This document shows, piece by piece, positions 9,274-18,098 of a stretch of DNA of 64,000 nt. The notes under the pieces are model-generated. The model ran no database searches and was not told where the DNA came from. It saw only the letters and a program-made list of their open reading frames with translations. Source of the stretch: Flagellimonas aquimarina (GTDB lineage Bacteria; Bacteroidota; Bacteroidia; Flavobacteriales; Flavobacteriaceae); assembly GCF_003149745.1 (NCBI RefSeq), contig NZ_QGEG01000001.1, forward strand, positions 496,001 to 560,000, read 5' to 3'. A program made the translations under genes and the position numbers. Each line of letters begins with the position of its first letter. Positions within the stretch are counted from its first letter, which is position 1.

Positions 9274-9873
9274 TCAACTTTCTTTTGAATCTGGCATTTT
9301 TGCCCCAACAAATTCTGCCACCAATTTATGCGATTCTTGCAGCGCAATATCCAAGTCGTAGTTTTTGATGACCTTATCAAATTGAGGTGCTGTGGCAAGC
9401 TCTACGGATGCTTTGGCAACTCGCATATTAATTTTATCATCACTTTCCGTACTGCGTTTTTTAAGCCTTATCTTAAGTTCATCAACACTGGGGGGCTTTA
9501 CAAAAACGGCCAAGGTCTCTTCTGGGAACTTCTTTTTAATTCGAAGTCCACCTACTACATCAATATCAAAAATAACATTCTTGCCTTCCGCCCAAAGACG
9601 TTCTACTTCACTCTTTAATGTGCCATAGAAATTGTCTCTATATACTTCTTCCCATTCTAGAAAATCATCACTTTTAATATGTCCCTTAAACTCAGAAATA
9701 GACATAAAGTAATAATTGACCCCATCCTTTTCCTCACCTCTTTTGGCGCGGGAAGTAGCCGAAACGGAGAAAGCCAAATTGAGTTCAGGTTGTTTAAGCA
9801 GGTGCCTAACAATTGTAGTTTTTCCGCTGCCAGAAGGGGCAGAAAAAATAATAAGTTTTCCTCCTTCTTTCAT
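9274..9873 (-). CDS. gmk: Guanylate kinase
   Basis: 199-aa cytosolic kinase converting GMP to GDP with ATP. The P-loop APSGSGKTT is at about residues 12-20, followed by the GMP-binding segment SATSRAKRGEEKDGVNYYF and the lid region KKRSTESDDKINMR. Length is typical. The ATG overlaps the yicC stop (ATGA, 4 bp) and nadD starts 4 bp after its stop. The yicC-gmk arrangement is widely conserved. Confidence 0.97.
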   Translation of the reverse strand: MKEGGKLIIFSAPSGSGKTTIVRHLLKQPELNLAFSVSATSRAKRGEEKDGVNYYFMSISEFKGHIKSDDFLEWEEVYRDNFYGTLKSEVERLWAEGKNVIFDIDVVGGLRIKKKFPEETLAVFVKPPSVDELKIRLKKRSTESDDKINMRVAKASVELATAPQFDKVIKNYDLDIALQESHKLVAEFVGAKMPDSKES

Positions 9874-10727
9874 AAAACATTAAGCATTTGCTCTTTGATC
9901 TTTTCAAGTTCATCCTTCATCTGCACAACCAATTGTTGCATGGGTGCATAATTGGCCTTGGATCCAATAGTATTAATTTCCCTACCTATTTCTTGAGCTA
10001 TAAAACCAAGTTTCTTACCATTGGAATCTTTAGATTCTAATGTGGTCTCAAAGTAATCCAAATGATTGGCCAAGCGAACCTTTTCCTCTGTGATGTCATA
10101 CTTTTCCAAGTAGTAAATCAATTCCTGTTCAAAACGATTGGCGTCCAATTCGACTTTTAAATCTGCAACTGCTTTTTCCAGGCGTTCGCGCACTGTATCC
10201 AACCGTTCAGGATCCATTGTCTTTACTTCATCAAGTAGGGCATTTAGGTTCTTCAAGCGAGCATTAAAATCTTTTTCCAATACCTGTCCTTCTTCATTGC
10301 GGAAAATGATAATTTCTGAAAGAGCCTGTTTCATTGCACCTTTGATGGCTTCATATTCCAATGGATCAATATCTCCCTTCTCGGTCTTCATGGTATCTGG
10401 CATGCGTAATGCCATTTCAAGTAACTTTACATCATCTCCCTTGGCAATATTGGCTAGCTGCTGCATGTATTTTTTAACAACACCTTGGTTTACCTCAGCA
10501 GTGGTTTCCTCTCCAGTAATCTCTAAATAAAGCCCAAAATCCACCTTTCCACGGATCAGTTCATCTGCAATCATTTTGCGAAGTTCCAGCTCCTTTTCCC
10601 TATAGGATTGTGGAATTCTAGCGTTTATATCAAGGTTTTTGCTATTAAGCGATTTAAGCTCTATGGTAATTTTTTTGGAAGGAAGTTGCACTACGTGCTT
10701 TCCAAAACCAGTCATGGATTGAATCAT
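9870..10727 (-). CDS. YicC family protein (endoribonuclease-type)
   Basis: 285 aa starting at the ATG at 10727 (MIQSMTGFGKHVV), the usual YicC N-terminus; an in-frame extension of 16 residues upstream is not family-like. The N-terminal YicC domain (SMTGFG, ELKSLNSKNLDINARIP) and the C-terminal DUF1732 domain (HLDYFETTLESKDSNGKKLGFIAQEIGREINTIGSKA) are both present. E. coli YicC has been described as an endoribonuclease affecting small-RNA turnover; transfer of that role here is inference. It overlaps gmk by 4 bp and leads the operon. Confidence 0.92.
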   Translation of the reverse strand: MIQSMTGFGKHVVQLPSKKITIELKSLNSKNLDINARIPQSYREKELELRKMIADELIRGKVDFGLYLEITGEETTAEVNQGVVKKYMQQLANIAKGDDVKLLEMALRMPDTMKTEKGDIDPLEYEAIKGAMKQALSEIIIFRNEEGQVLEKDFNARLKNLNALLDEVKTMDPERLDTVRERLEKAVADLKVELDANRFEQELIYYLEKYDITEEKVRLANHLDYFETTLESKDSNGKKLGFIAQEIGREINTIGSKANYAPMQQLVVQMKDELEKIKEQMLNVL

Positions 10728-10812
10728 ACAGAATGATAAATTTTGGCAAAGGTAACCAAAATAGGTATTTAGCACTTTGTTGTAAAAAACTGTCTTGAAG
10801 TGGTCAATTGGT

Positions 10813-11571
10813 TTAATCCAACTCCCTTACCCAAATGTTTCTATAGCTGACCCTGCTGTTATCCCCATGGTCCTGCAACATTATCGGAGCTTTTCCATGC
10901 GCTTCGTATTTAGGCCAACCAATATACTTGATTGTTCCCTCTATTATAAAATGGTCTTGAACCAGTACACCATTATGCAGTAATGTTACCGTTGCCGGTT
11001 CTACTATATTTCCTCCTCTACTAAACTCCGGTGCATGAAAAATGATATCATAAGTGTTCCATTCTCCAGTAGGGACCGAGGCCATTGCCAATGGAACGCC
11101 TTGTTTATAAACAGAGCCCACTTGCCCATTGGTATAGGTTGGGTTGTCATTGTTGTCCAACACTTGAATCTCATAGCGTTGTTGTATAAAAACACCACTG
11201 TTTGCCCTATTCTGTCCTTCTCTTTGAATTTCGGCAGGGGATTTCCATTCTATATGGAGTTGCATGCTCCCAAAATTCTTTTTTGTCTGGATGTTTCCGG
11301 TCTTGTCATTTACAGACATGCTCCCATCCGCATTTAAATGCCATTTTACCGTTGTGCTATCTACGCTACTAACCCATTGGTCAAAGTTTTTACCATCAAA
11401 AAGCACAATGGCATCACTTGGAGCGGCATTATTTTTTCCCGGAATGACCCTTGGTGGAACCGGCTCATAAAATTCCGTGGCTTCAGGTATGGTTGGTTCT
11501 TTTTCTTGACCGAAGGTAAACGTGACAGCGAATGCAAAAAATACGAAAAGGATATTGGAATACTTGGACAT
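10813..11571 (-). CDS. Secreted DUF1080 protein (3-keto-disaccharide hydrolase-like)
   Basis: 252 aa with a Sec signal peptide ending at about FGQ and a single DUF1080 (concanavalin-like) domain: IVLFDGKNFDQWVS, SGVFIQQRYEIQVLDN, GSVYKQ, GEWNTYDIIFHAP, and the closing RVSYRNIWVREL. Family members hydrolyse or eliminate 3-keto-glycosides. It starts 3 bp after its paralogue at 11575-12327; the third gene of the operon is the TIM-barrel protein at 12324. Predicted location is periplasmic and soluble. Substrate is unknown. Context with GMC oxidoreductases supports the 3-keto-sugar role. Confidence 0.88.
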   Translation of the reverse strand: MSKYSNILFVFFAFAVTFTFGQEKEPTIPEATEFYEPVPPRVIPGKNNAAPSDAIVLFDGKNFDQWVSSVDSTTVKWHLNADGSMSVNDKTGNIQTKKNFGSMQLHIEWKSPAEIQREGQNRANSGVFIQQRYEIQVLDNNDNPTYTNGQVGSVYKQGVPLAMASVPTGEWNTYDIIFHAPEFSRGGNIVEPATVTLLHNGVLVQDHFIIEGTIKYIGWPKYEAHGKAPIMLQDHGDNSRVSYRNIWVRELD

Positions 11572-11574
11572 ATG

Positions 11575-12327
11575 TTATAGCTCTTTAATTTTAATATTTC
11601 TGTAACCAATCACTATTGGTTCTCCATGATCTTGAAATGCAATTTTTCCGGTTTTAAACTTCCCAAAGGCCTCCCAAGTAGCGAATTTAGAATTGGCCAC
11701 CATTGCATCCCAAGCTTCTCCATTTACAGGAAATTCTACGATTTTGACTCCATTTAAAACCACACTGCCTTGATTGACTTTATGGTTGATGGTAATTAGA
11801 TAATGATTCCATTCCCCTAGAGGTTTTACCACATTCTGAGACGGTGATACCATATCGTAAAGTGCTCCTGCTTGGTGGTTAGTTCCATTCTTTGCATCTG
11901 GATGACCTATGTTGTCCAATACTTGAATCTCAGGTCCTGTGGTATATGGCTCTGGGTATTTTTCGTCTTCCACCACTCCCCACATGATGCCGCTATTGGC
12001 TCCACTATTTACCATCCATTCCACTGAAAGTTCAAAATTGGTGTATTCCTTGTCCGTTACAATGTTGAAACGCTCTCCATCCTTTCGCTGTTCAGATGTT
12101 TTGTTCAAAAGCATAGCCCCATCTTCCAAGCTCCAAGCTTCTTCTATGTTCCTTCCAGAATAGATGTGCCATCCATCCCAAGAAGACCCGTCAAACAAAA
12201 CCGTCCAATTAGATTTTTCTTCCACTTTTGTTTCCGCGGTTTCCTCAACCTCTTTAGGACTTTCTTTTGGCTTCTCCTTACAAGCAAAAGCAAAGATCAT
12301 TACAGTTAACAAAACTAATTTTTTCAT
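11575..12327 (-). CDS. DUF1080 lipoprotein (3-keto-glycoside hydrolase/lyase-like)
   Basis: 250 aa with a lipoprotein signal (LLTVMIFAFAC, lipid-attachment Cys about residue 16) and a Lys/Glu-rich linker before the DUF1080 domain: WTVLFDGSSWDGWHIYSG, NSGIMWGVVEDEKY, GPEIQVLDNIGHPDAKNG, HQAGALYDM, GEWNHYLITINH, and IGYRNIKIKEL. It overlaps the upstream TIM-barrel gene by 4 bp and is followed 3 bp later by a second DUF1080 gene. It is clearly a paralogue of that gene but differs in being lipid-anchored. The family is linked to cleavage of oxidised (3-keto) glycosides; activity here is inferred. Confidence 0.9.
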   Translation of the reverse strand: MKKLVLLTVMIFAFACKEKPKESPKEVEETAETKVEEKSNWTVLFDGSSWDGWHIYSGRNIEEAWSLEDGAMLLNKTSEQRKDGERFNIVTDKEYTNFELSVEWMVNSGANSGIMWGVVEDEKYPEPYTTGPEIQVLDNIGHPDAKNGTNHQAGALYDMVSPSQNVVKPLGEWNHYLITINHKVNQGSVVLNGVKIVEFPVNGEAWDAMVANSKFATWEAFGKFKTGKIAFQDHGEPIVIGYRNIKIKEL

Positions 12328-13376
12328 AATCCCAGTATCTTTTTAAGTTTATTGGTATCGGTTTCCGCTCCAGCAAAATCATCAAACGTTTTGGTCGTAG
12401 CCTCAATAATATGGTCTTGAATAAATTTAGCACCTTCTCTCGCACCTTGCTCAGGACTTTTTATACAGCATTCCCATTCCATGACTGCCCAAACATCACA
12501 ACCGTACTGGGTTAATTTGGAAAAAATGGTCTTAAAATCAATCTGCCCATCTCCCAGAGAACGGTATCTTCCTGCGCGATCTCCCCAATCATTATATCCT
12601 CCAAAGGCACCTTTTTTTCCAGTTGGGTTGAATTCGGAATCTTTTACGTGAAATGATTTAATAAACTCATGATAATGATCTATATACGCTATATAATCCA
12701 ATTGTTGCAATACAAAATGGCTGGGGTCATATAAAATGTTTACCCTCTTATGATTGCCCGTAGCTTCCAAAAAACGCTCAAAAGTGTCGCCATCATGTAA
12801 ATCTTCTCCAGGATGAATCTCATAACAAACATCCACCCCTTCTTCATCAAAATGATTTAAAATAGGTGTCCATCTTTTGGCCAACTCCGCAAAACCCATT
12901 TCTACCAGTCCAGGTGGTCTCTGCGGCCATGGGTGCGCAGTGTGCCAAAGTAGCGCTCCTGAAAAAGTAGCATGAGCCTTTATTCCCAGTCTTCGACTTG
13001 CCGTTGCCGCTTTTTTTACTGTTTCAACGGCCCATTCAGTGCGTGCCTTGGGATTGTTCTTTACCTTGTCTGGAGCAAAATTATCGAACATAATATCATA
13101 CGCGGGATTTACCGCTACCAACTGCCCTTGCAAGTGGGTGGAAAGTTCTGTTATCTCTAATCCATAAGAATTTATTTTTCCTTTTAGCTCATCACAATAA
13201 TCTTGACTTTCAGCCGCTTTGTCCAAATCTATAAGGAATGTTTCCCATGTTGGTATTTGAATTCCTTTGTACCCCAAGCCTGAAGCCCATTTGCACAGTC
13301 CATCCAAAGAGTTAAATGGAGGTTGACCATCCACAAATTGTGCAAGAAATACCGCAGGTCCTTTAATTGTTTTCAT
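12324..13376 (-). CDS. Sugar phosphate isomerase/epimerase-type TIM-barrel protein
   Basis: 350 aa, no signal peptide, AP-endonuclease-2/xylose-isomerase-like fold. Seen: GYKGIQIPTW (early strand), YEIHPGEDLHDG (metal-ligand Glu/His region), NILYDPSHFVLQQ, SFHVKDSEFNPTG and AVMEWECCIK, the ordered Glu/Asp/His strand ends of this family. It would isomerise or epimerise a sugar or keto-sugar in the cytosol. It leads a three-gene minus-strand operon (4-bp overlap with the DUF1080 lipoprotein). The 143-bp gap to the divergent GMC gene holds a 10-bp dyad at 13399-13427. Exact reaction unknown. Confidence 0.88.
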   Translation of the reverse strand: MKTIKGPAVFLAQFVDGQPPFNSLDGLCKWASGLGYKGIQIPTWETFLIDLDKAAESQDYCDELKGKINSYGLEITELSTHLQGQLVAVNPAYDIMFDNFAPDKVKNNPKARTEWAVETVKKAATASRRLGIKAHATFSGALLWHTAHPWPQRPPGLVEMGFAELAKRWTPILNHFDEEGVDVCYEIHPGEDLHDGDTFERFLEATGNHKRVNILYDPSHFVLQQLDYIAYIDHYHEFIKSFHVKDSEFNPTGKKGAFGGYNDWGDRAGRYRSLGDGQIDFKTIFSKLTQYGCDVWAVMEWECCIKSPEQGAREGAKFIQDHIIEATTKTFDDFAGAETDTNKLKKILGL

Positions 13377-13398
13377 TTAAATCAATTTTTTAAGAAAT

Positions 13399-13427
13399 GA
13401 TAAATCCTTAACGTTTTAGGATTTATC
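13399..13427. promoter_or_regulatory. 10-bp dyad between divergent sugar-catabolism operons
   Basis: GATAAATCCT (13399-13408) and AGGATTTATC (13418-13427) are a perfect inverted repeat around TAACGTTTT, placed 23 bp upstream of the minus-strand TIM-barrel gene and 92 bp upstream of the GMC gene. It has no flanking T-tract and looks more like an operator for a dimeric regulator than a terminator. Function is inferred from position and symmetry. Confidence 0.55.
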
Positions 13428-13445
13428 GCCTATATTTAAGAAAAA

Positions 13446-13495
13446 AACTACGATGTTATTATTTTTCCTGTAGAAAGACATAAATATAGGGATTA
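13446..13495 (+). promoter_or_regulatory. Conserved two-box element upstream of GMC gene 1
   Basis: Box 1 AACTACGATGTTAT (13446-13459) and box 2 ATAAATATAGGGATTA (13480-13495) recur with few changes upstream of the second GMC gene at 20832-20845 and 20861-20876. The distance between box starts is 34 bp here and 29 bp there. Conservation outside coding sequence suggests a shared operator/promoter or leader element; which part is bound is unknown. Confidence 0.55.
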
Positions 13496-13519
13496 GCTAA
13501 CAATTAAAACAGTACAAAA

Positions 13520-15223
13520 ATGAACGAAAATGTTGTTTATGATGCTATTGTTGTAGGAACCGGGATAAGTGGCGGTTGGGCAGCTAAAGAGCTTTGTGAA
13601 AATGGCCTGAAAACCTTGGTTTTGGAGCGTGGACCCATGGTAAAGCACATTCAAGATTACAAAACCATGAACGATGATCCATGGGATTATCCTTTAAAAG
13701 GTGAGTTGAGTGACAAGGAACTACAACAATACCCAAAACAACGTCGTCTAGGGTGGGCCCCGAAAGAAGATGTTAAACATTTTTTTGTTAACGACTTGGA
13801 ACATCCTTATCAAGAAACCAAGCGGTTTGACTGGATAAGGGGATATCATGTTGGTGGCAGATCGCTAACATGGGGGAGACAAAGTTACCGTTGGAGCGAT
13901 ATTGATTTTGAAGCCAATAAAAAAGAAGGTGTTGCTGTGGATTGGCCCGTGCGTTATAAGGATATTTCGCCGTGGTACGATAAAGTAGAGTCTTATATTG
14001 GTGTCAGTGGTGAGAAGTTGGGACTTAAGCAATTACCAGATGGTCAATTTCAACCACCAATGGAGTTGAACTGCGTAGAAAAAGAACTGCAAAATGCTAT
14101 GGGGACACAATTTGAAGATGGTAGACTTTTGACCATTGGAAGGGCGGCCCATATTACTGAAAACACAACCGCTTTTGAAGGTCGAGGACCCTGCCAGTAT
14201 CGCAGCAGATGTTGGAGAGGGTGCCCGTTTGGAGGTTATTTTAGCAGTAATTCCTCTACTTTGCCTGCCGCTGAACGCACAGGCAATATGACGTTACGAC
14301 CCAACTCCATTGTTCATGAAGTTGTCTATGATGAAAAACAAAAGAAGGCAACAGGAGTAAAAATAATTGATGCAGAGACTCAGGAAAAGTTAGAATTTAA
14401 AGGCAAAATAGTATTCTTATGCGCCTCTGCAATGGCTTCTGTAGGGATTTTGCTCCAATCAAAATCCAAAACATTCCCCAATGGAATGGGCAATAATCAT
14501 GATGAGTTAGGCAGAAATATCATGGACCATCATTACCAGTTAGGAGCATCTGCAAAAGTTGATGGTCATCTAGACAAATATTATAAAGGGAGAAGACCAA
14601 ATGGATTCTATATTCCTAGATTTGTTAACCTAGATGAAAAAACTAAAAGAAAAGAGTTTTTGAGAGGATTTGGATATCAAGGTGGTGCAAGCAGAAATCA
14701 TTGGTCCGATATGGTAGCAGAAATGGGTTATGGAAAAGCACTTAAGGAAGCTATCCTAAAACCCGGAGGTTGGGAAATTGGCATGACCGGTTTTGGTGAA
14801 ATGCTTCCCCATCATGATAACCGCGTGTCCTTAAGTCAAGATAAAAAAGACAAATGGGGATTGCCTCAACTAGATTTTGATGTTGAATTCAAAGAGAATG
14901 AACTTCATATGCGAGAAGCCATAAAAGAAGAAGCTGTAGCCATTCTAAAAGCTGCCGGTTTTAAAAATGTACAGTCTTATGACACCGAAACAGGTCCCGG
15001 TTTGGGAATACATGAAATGGGAGGTGCCCGAATGGGAAAAGACCCAAAAACTTCTGTTTTGAACAAGCACAATCAAGTTCATGATGTACCCAATGTCTAT
15101 GTTACGGATGGCGCCTTTATGACCTCTGCCAGCTGTGTTAACCCCTCACTGACCTACATGGCTTTTACAGCCAGAGCGGCCAATCATGCTGCTGAACAAT
15201 TTAAACAACATAAATTTTCTTAA
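13520..15223 (+). CDS. GMC-family FAD oxidoreductase, glycoside 3-dehydrogenase-like
   Basis: 567 aa. FAD Rossmann motif AIVVGTGISGGWAAKEL (about 9-25) and GMC C-terminal region with IHEMGGARMG and SCVNPSLTYMAF, which carry the catalytic His and Asn. Cys225, Cys231 and Cys235 (C-x5-C-x3-C-P) have the spacing reported for the 3Fe-4S ligands of FAD glucose dehydrogenases, so a cluster is likely. No signal peptide; such subunits are usually exported with a Tat-carrying small subunit, but none is adjacent here. It is a close paralogue of the gene at 20933. An ASCH gene follows 9 bp later. Oxidation of a sugar C3 hydroxyl is the inferred reaction. Confidence 0.9.
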   Translation: MNENVVYDAIVVGTGISGGWAAKELCENGLKTLVLERGPMVKHIQDYKTMNDDPWDYPLKGELSDKELQQYPKQRRLGWAPKEDVKHFFVNDLEHPYQETKRFDWIRGYHVGGRSLTWGRQSYRWSDIDFEANKKEGVAVDWPVRYKDISPWYDKVESYIGVSGEKLGLKQLPDGQFQPPMELNCVEKELQNAMGTQFEDGRLLTIGRAAHITENTTAFEGRGPCQYRSRCWRGCPFGGYFSSNSSTLPAAERTGNMTLRPNSIVHEVVYDEKQKKATGVKIIDAETQEKLEFKGKIVFLCASAMASVGILLQSKSKTFPNGMGNNHDELGRNIMDHHYQLGASAKVDGHLDKYYKGRRPNGFYIPRFVNLDEKTKRKEFLRGFGYQGGASRNHWSDMVAEMGYGKALKEAILKPGGWEIGMTGFGEMLPHHDNRVSLSQDKKDKWGLPQLDFDVEFKENELHMREAIKEEAVAILKAAGFKNVQSYDTETGPGLGIHEMGGARMGKDPKTSVLNKHNQVHDVPNVYVTDGAFMTSASCVNPSLTYMAFTARAANHAAEQFKQHKFS

Positions 15224-15232
15224 ATACCTACT

Positions 15233-15697
15233 ATGGAAAACGCTTCTGCCCGAAATCTCTGGGGTGATTTTCTAGACGCCCATCTAGAATTTGCCTCTGA
15301 AGACGCACCAAAAGTGATACACTTTTGTGACAATGAAAAGGACGCCAATACTTGTGTCGACTTAGTTTGTAAAGATGTTAAACGTGCCACCTCTCATTCG
15401 TTGCTTGCAATGCAGCTGCGCAAGGAAGAATTGCCAAAAATCGGAGATTTTACAGTAGTCACGGACTGGTCTGGAAAAGCCAAATGTATTATCAGAACCA
15501 CCTCAGTAAAGTTGGTTCCCTACTTTGCAGTTCATTCTGAACATGCACGGTTGGAAGGTGAAGGAGATAAAAGTATAGAACATTGGAAAAAGACCCATTG
15601 GGATTATTATACCAGAGAACTTTCCGAGTTTAACAGAACCCCGTTAGAAAGTATGATAGTTGTTTTTGAACGGTTCGAGAAAATCTTTCAAAGATAA
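15233..15697 (+). CDS. ASCH domain protein
   Basis: 154 aa, cytosolic, resembling the YhfF-type ASCH proteins: CKDVKRATSHSLLAMQLRKEELPKIGDFTVVTDWSGKAKCII in the centre and a final HWKKTHWDYYTREL segment. ASCH domains have a PUA-like fold and are thought to bind RNA or act on modified nucleosides; the precise role is not known. It begins 9 bp after the GMC gene and probably shares its transcript. Its presence in a sugar-catabolism unit is unexplained. A hairpin overlapping its stop codon ends the unit. Confidence 0.85.
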   Translation: MENASARNLWGDFLDAHLEFASEDAPKVIHFCDNEKDANTCVDLVCKDVKRATSHSLLAMQLRKEELPKIGDFTVVTDWSGKAKCIIRTTSVKLVPYFAVHSEHARLEGEGDKSIEHWKKTHWDYYTRELSEFNRTPLESMIVVFERFEKIFQR

Positions 15698-15719
15698 TGG
15701 CCGCCAAGTGCGGCCATTA
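15695..15719. terminator. Bidirectional terminator-like hairpin
   Basis: TAATGGCCGC (15695-15704) and GCGGCCATTA (15710-15719) form a perfect 10-bp stem with a CAAGT loop. The first three bases are the ASCH stop codon. It lies between convergent genes and could end both; the T-rich stretch after it on the plus strand is broken (TAAAATCTTCTTT). Confidence 0.7.
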
Positions 15720-15747
15720 AAATCTTCTTTGGAGAAAATTGTAATAA

Positions 15748-16884
15748 TTAGTCCATTTCTACCCAAACATTGCCTTGTTTGTGCGAAGCTACGGTACCTT
15801 CAATAAAATTCATACCTCTAACACCATCTTCCATGGTTGGGAATTCACCATCATTGTATTGCTCTCCTCTTATGGCCTTTGCAGCTCCCAAATAAATATT
15901 TGCCATGGAATCAAAAATTCCCTCTGGATGGCCAGGTGGCATTTTTGATGCTCCTAAAGAGAGTTCAGAATTGTATGCATGTCCAGGCTTATATATTTGA
16001 ACCGGTTCAGTATCACTCATTTTATAAAGGAAATTTGGCTTCTCTTGTTCCCATCTTAAAGCTCCTTTCTCTCCATAAATGGCAATTGCCAGCCCATTCT
16101 CCTCTCCTGTGGCAACTTGACTCCCCCTGATCACTCCTTTTACATGTTCTCCCATTCGAATAAGAACGGTTCCGTCCACGTCCATTTGATTGTCTTCATA
16201 CAGGTAATTGAAATCGCATAACAACGATTTAACCTGTAGTCCTGTTGTAAATTCGACCATGTTAAACGCATGCACTCCAATATCTCCCATGCATGAACTT
16301 ATTCCTGCCTTTGTGGGATCTAAACGCCAAACGGAAGAACGTTTTTCCTTATCATGGATTACCGTATTTATCCATCCTTGATAGTATCTGGCATCTACTT
16401 TATGAATTTTCCCCAATTCTCCATTTTTGATCATTTCCCTCATCTGTCTCACCATGGGGTAGCCAGTATAGGTATGGGTTAAGGCAAACACCTTGCCAGA
16501 GTTTCTATGGGCTTCTTGAAGGATTTTGGCCTCCTCATAGTCCATGGTCATTGGTTTTTCACAGATAACATGAAAGCCATTATCCAAAAGCTTCTTGGCC
16601 ATTGGAAAATGCAAAAAGTTGGGTGTTAATACTGAGCAGACCTGAATACGTTCATCTTCCGGAAGTTTTAATTCTTCCTCAATAAGCGTGTCAAAGTCCT
16701 TATATATTCTATTGGTAGGCACATCAATCTCTTTGGCGAAAGCAATATTGTGCTCATAATCTGGGTTGAATACGGCTCCTACAATCTCATAATTATCATT
16801 GATGAAAGAGGCAACTCTATGGAGGACTCCAATAAGGGAATCACCTCCCCCTCCAATAATTCCTAGTCTTATTTTTTTTGGCAT
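15748..16884 (-). CDS. Gfo/Idh/MocA family oxidoreductase
   Basis: 378-aa cytosolic NAD(P)-dependent sugar oxidoreductase. N-terminal Rossmann motif LGIIGGGGDSLIG, the family signature CEKPMTMDYEEA with the catalytic-site Lys, and the C-terminal alpha/beta domain with MGDIGVHAFNMVEF (Asp/His of the active site). It leads a minus-strand run away from MFS and permease genes (13-bp gap to the MFS gene upstream), consistent with catabolism of an imported keto-sugar. Members can reduce 3-keto-glucose or oxidise inositols; the substrate cannot be read from sequence. Confidence 0.92.
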   Translation of the reverse strand: MPKKIRLGIIGGGGDSLIGVLHRVASFINDNYEIVGAVFNPDYEHNIAFAKEIDVPTNRIYKDFDTLIEEELKLPEDERIQVCSVLTPNFLHFPMAKKLLDNGFHVICEKPMTMDYEEAKILQEAHRNSGKVFALTHTYTGYPMVRQMREMIKNGELGKIHKVDARYYQGWINTVIHDKEKRSSVWRLDPTKAGISSCMGDIGVHAFNMVEFTTGLQVKSLLCDFNYLYEDNQMDVDGTVLIRMGEHVKGVIRGSQVATGEENGLAIAIYGEKGALRWEQEKPNFLYKMSDTEPVQIYKPGHAYNSELSLGASKMPPGHPEGIFDSMANIYLGAAKAIRGEQYNDGEFPTMEDGVRGMNFIEGTVASHKQGNVWVEMD

Positions 16885-16897
16885 TTTTAAATCAGTA

Positions 16898-18067
16898 TTA
16901 AGCTGTTTCTGTTTTTCTTTTCTTCATATATATATAAAGCCCAATGAAGGCAACAATCAAAATCGCTGGTAATATGGACATTGTTCTTAGTGCTTCTATT
17001 GCACTTGCATTATCCATTAAATTACCCATTACAGGTAAAACCACTGATACTGAAAGCATTCCAGCTCCACCCATTATGGACAGTCCCAAAGCTCCAGTTT
17101 CAGGAAGGTATTCTGCAACAAAACCAAGCATAGTTGGCCAGAAGAACGTAACTCCGACCGCAAAAACTGCTGCCGCCGCAAAAGTCATCCCCCCACTTGT
17201 AATAGTTAACAACCAAAGTCCTATAAATGTAAATACTGCCGAAAATAATAGCATACCTGCGGGCTGTAATTTATGAATGACCTTTCCTGCAAAGGCACGT
17301 CCTAACGCCATGATACCGTTTATAAATGCTAGCACCAATAACGGCACTGCAACGGATTCTTTTAGCAATGATTCTATGCGTTGCGTTGTTCCCAGCTCTG
17401 AAGCTGCAGTCAAAAACATACACAAGACCATAAAAATGAACAATGGCTTGCCTAAACTGGCAATCATTTTATTGTTGCTGACACCCATTTGTACGCGTTC
17501 GGTAACCGGAAAGTTTTGTCCCAAAAACATAAAACCATAGACAATTAATGGAATAAACAACACTCCTACCATTACCTGCCATCCAAGTCCCATGACATCC
17601 ATCACTAACCAGCCTACCAAAGAACCTATTACTATTCCCCCTGGAAACCAAACATGAAAACGATTCAACATCTTTGTCTTATTCTTGGTATACATGGAGG
17701 CAATCATTGGGTTGAGCGCTGCTTCCACCATTCCATTGCCTATCCCTACAAAAAGTGTGGCCAAGAACAACGAAGTCTGATCCTTTGCCAATATTGTCCA
17801 TATGATACCAATAGCATGGGTAATAAAAGCTATCCAGGTTATTTTTTTGATGCCTAGGGAATCCACCAAGGGTCCTCCAACTATCATGGCAATTGTAAAA
17901 CCCCAAAAAGCAGGTGTAAACGCCCATCCTATTTGTTCCAAAGTAAGACCCACACCTTCTGGTCCGAAAACAGTTTCTAATCTTGCCCTTATTGCAAAGG
18001 TCATTGCCGTTACCAAGAGGGCAACACAGGAAGCAACAAAAAGTCTATTCTTATTAATATTTTCCAT
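16898..18067 (-). CDS. MFS transporter (sugar-type)
   Basis: 389 aa with about twelve hydrophobic segments; starts at the ATG at 18067 (MENINKNRLFVAS) rather than the TTG one codon upstream. Seen: GGPLVDSLGIKK between early helices (MFS motif A-like), GIGNGMVEAALNPMIASMYTKNKTKMLNRFHVWFPGG, a pattern close to FucP/glucose-galactose-type MFS carriers. It lies between the Gfo/Idh/MocA gene (13 bp) and the nucleoside-permease-like gene (31 bp), so it is likely the importer for the sugar handled by this operon. Substrate inferred from context only. Confidence 0.88.
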   Translation of the reverse strand: MENINKNRLFVASCVALLVTAMTFAIRARLETVFGPEGVGLTLEQIGWAFTPAFWGFTIAMIVGGPLVDSLGIKKITWIAFITHAIGIIWTILAKDQTSLFLATLFVGIGNGMVEAALNPMIASMYTKNKTKMLNRFHVWFPGGIVIGSLVGWLVMDVMGLGWQVMVGVLFIPLIVYGFMFLGQNFPVTERVQMGVSNNKMIASLGKPLFIFMVLCMFLTAASELGTTQRIESLLKESVAVPLLVLAFINGIMALGRAFAGKVIHKLQPAGMLLFSAVFTFIGLWLLTITSGGMTFAAAAVFAVGVTFFWPTMLGFVAEYLPETGALGLSIMGGAGMLSVSVVLPVMGNLMDNASAIEALRTMSILPAILIVAFIGLYIYMKKRKTETA

Positions 18068-18098
18068 CAAAATGTATTTGGTTAGTTATCTATTTGGT

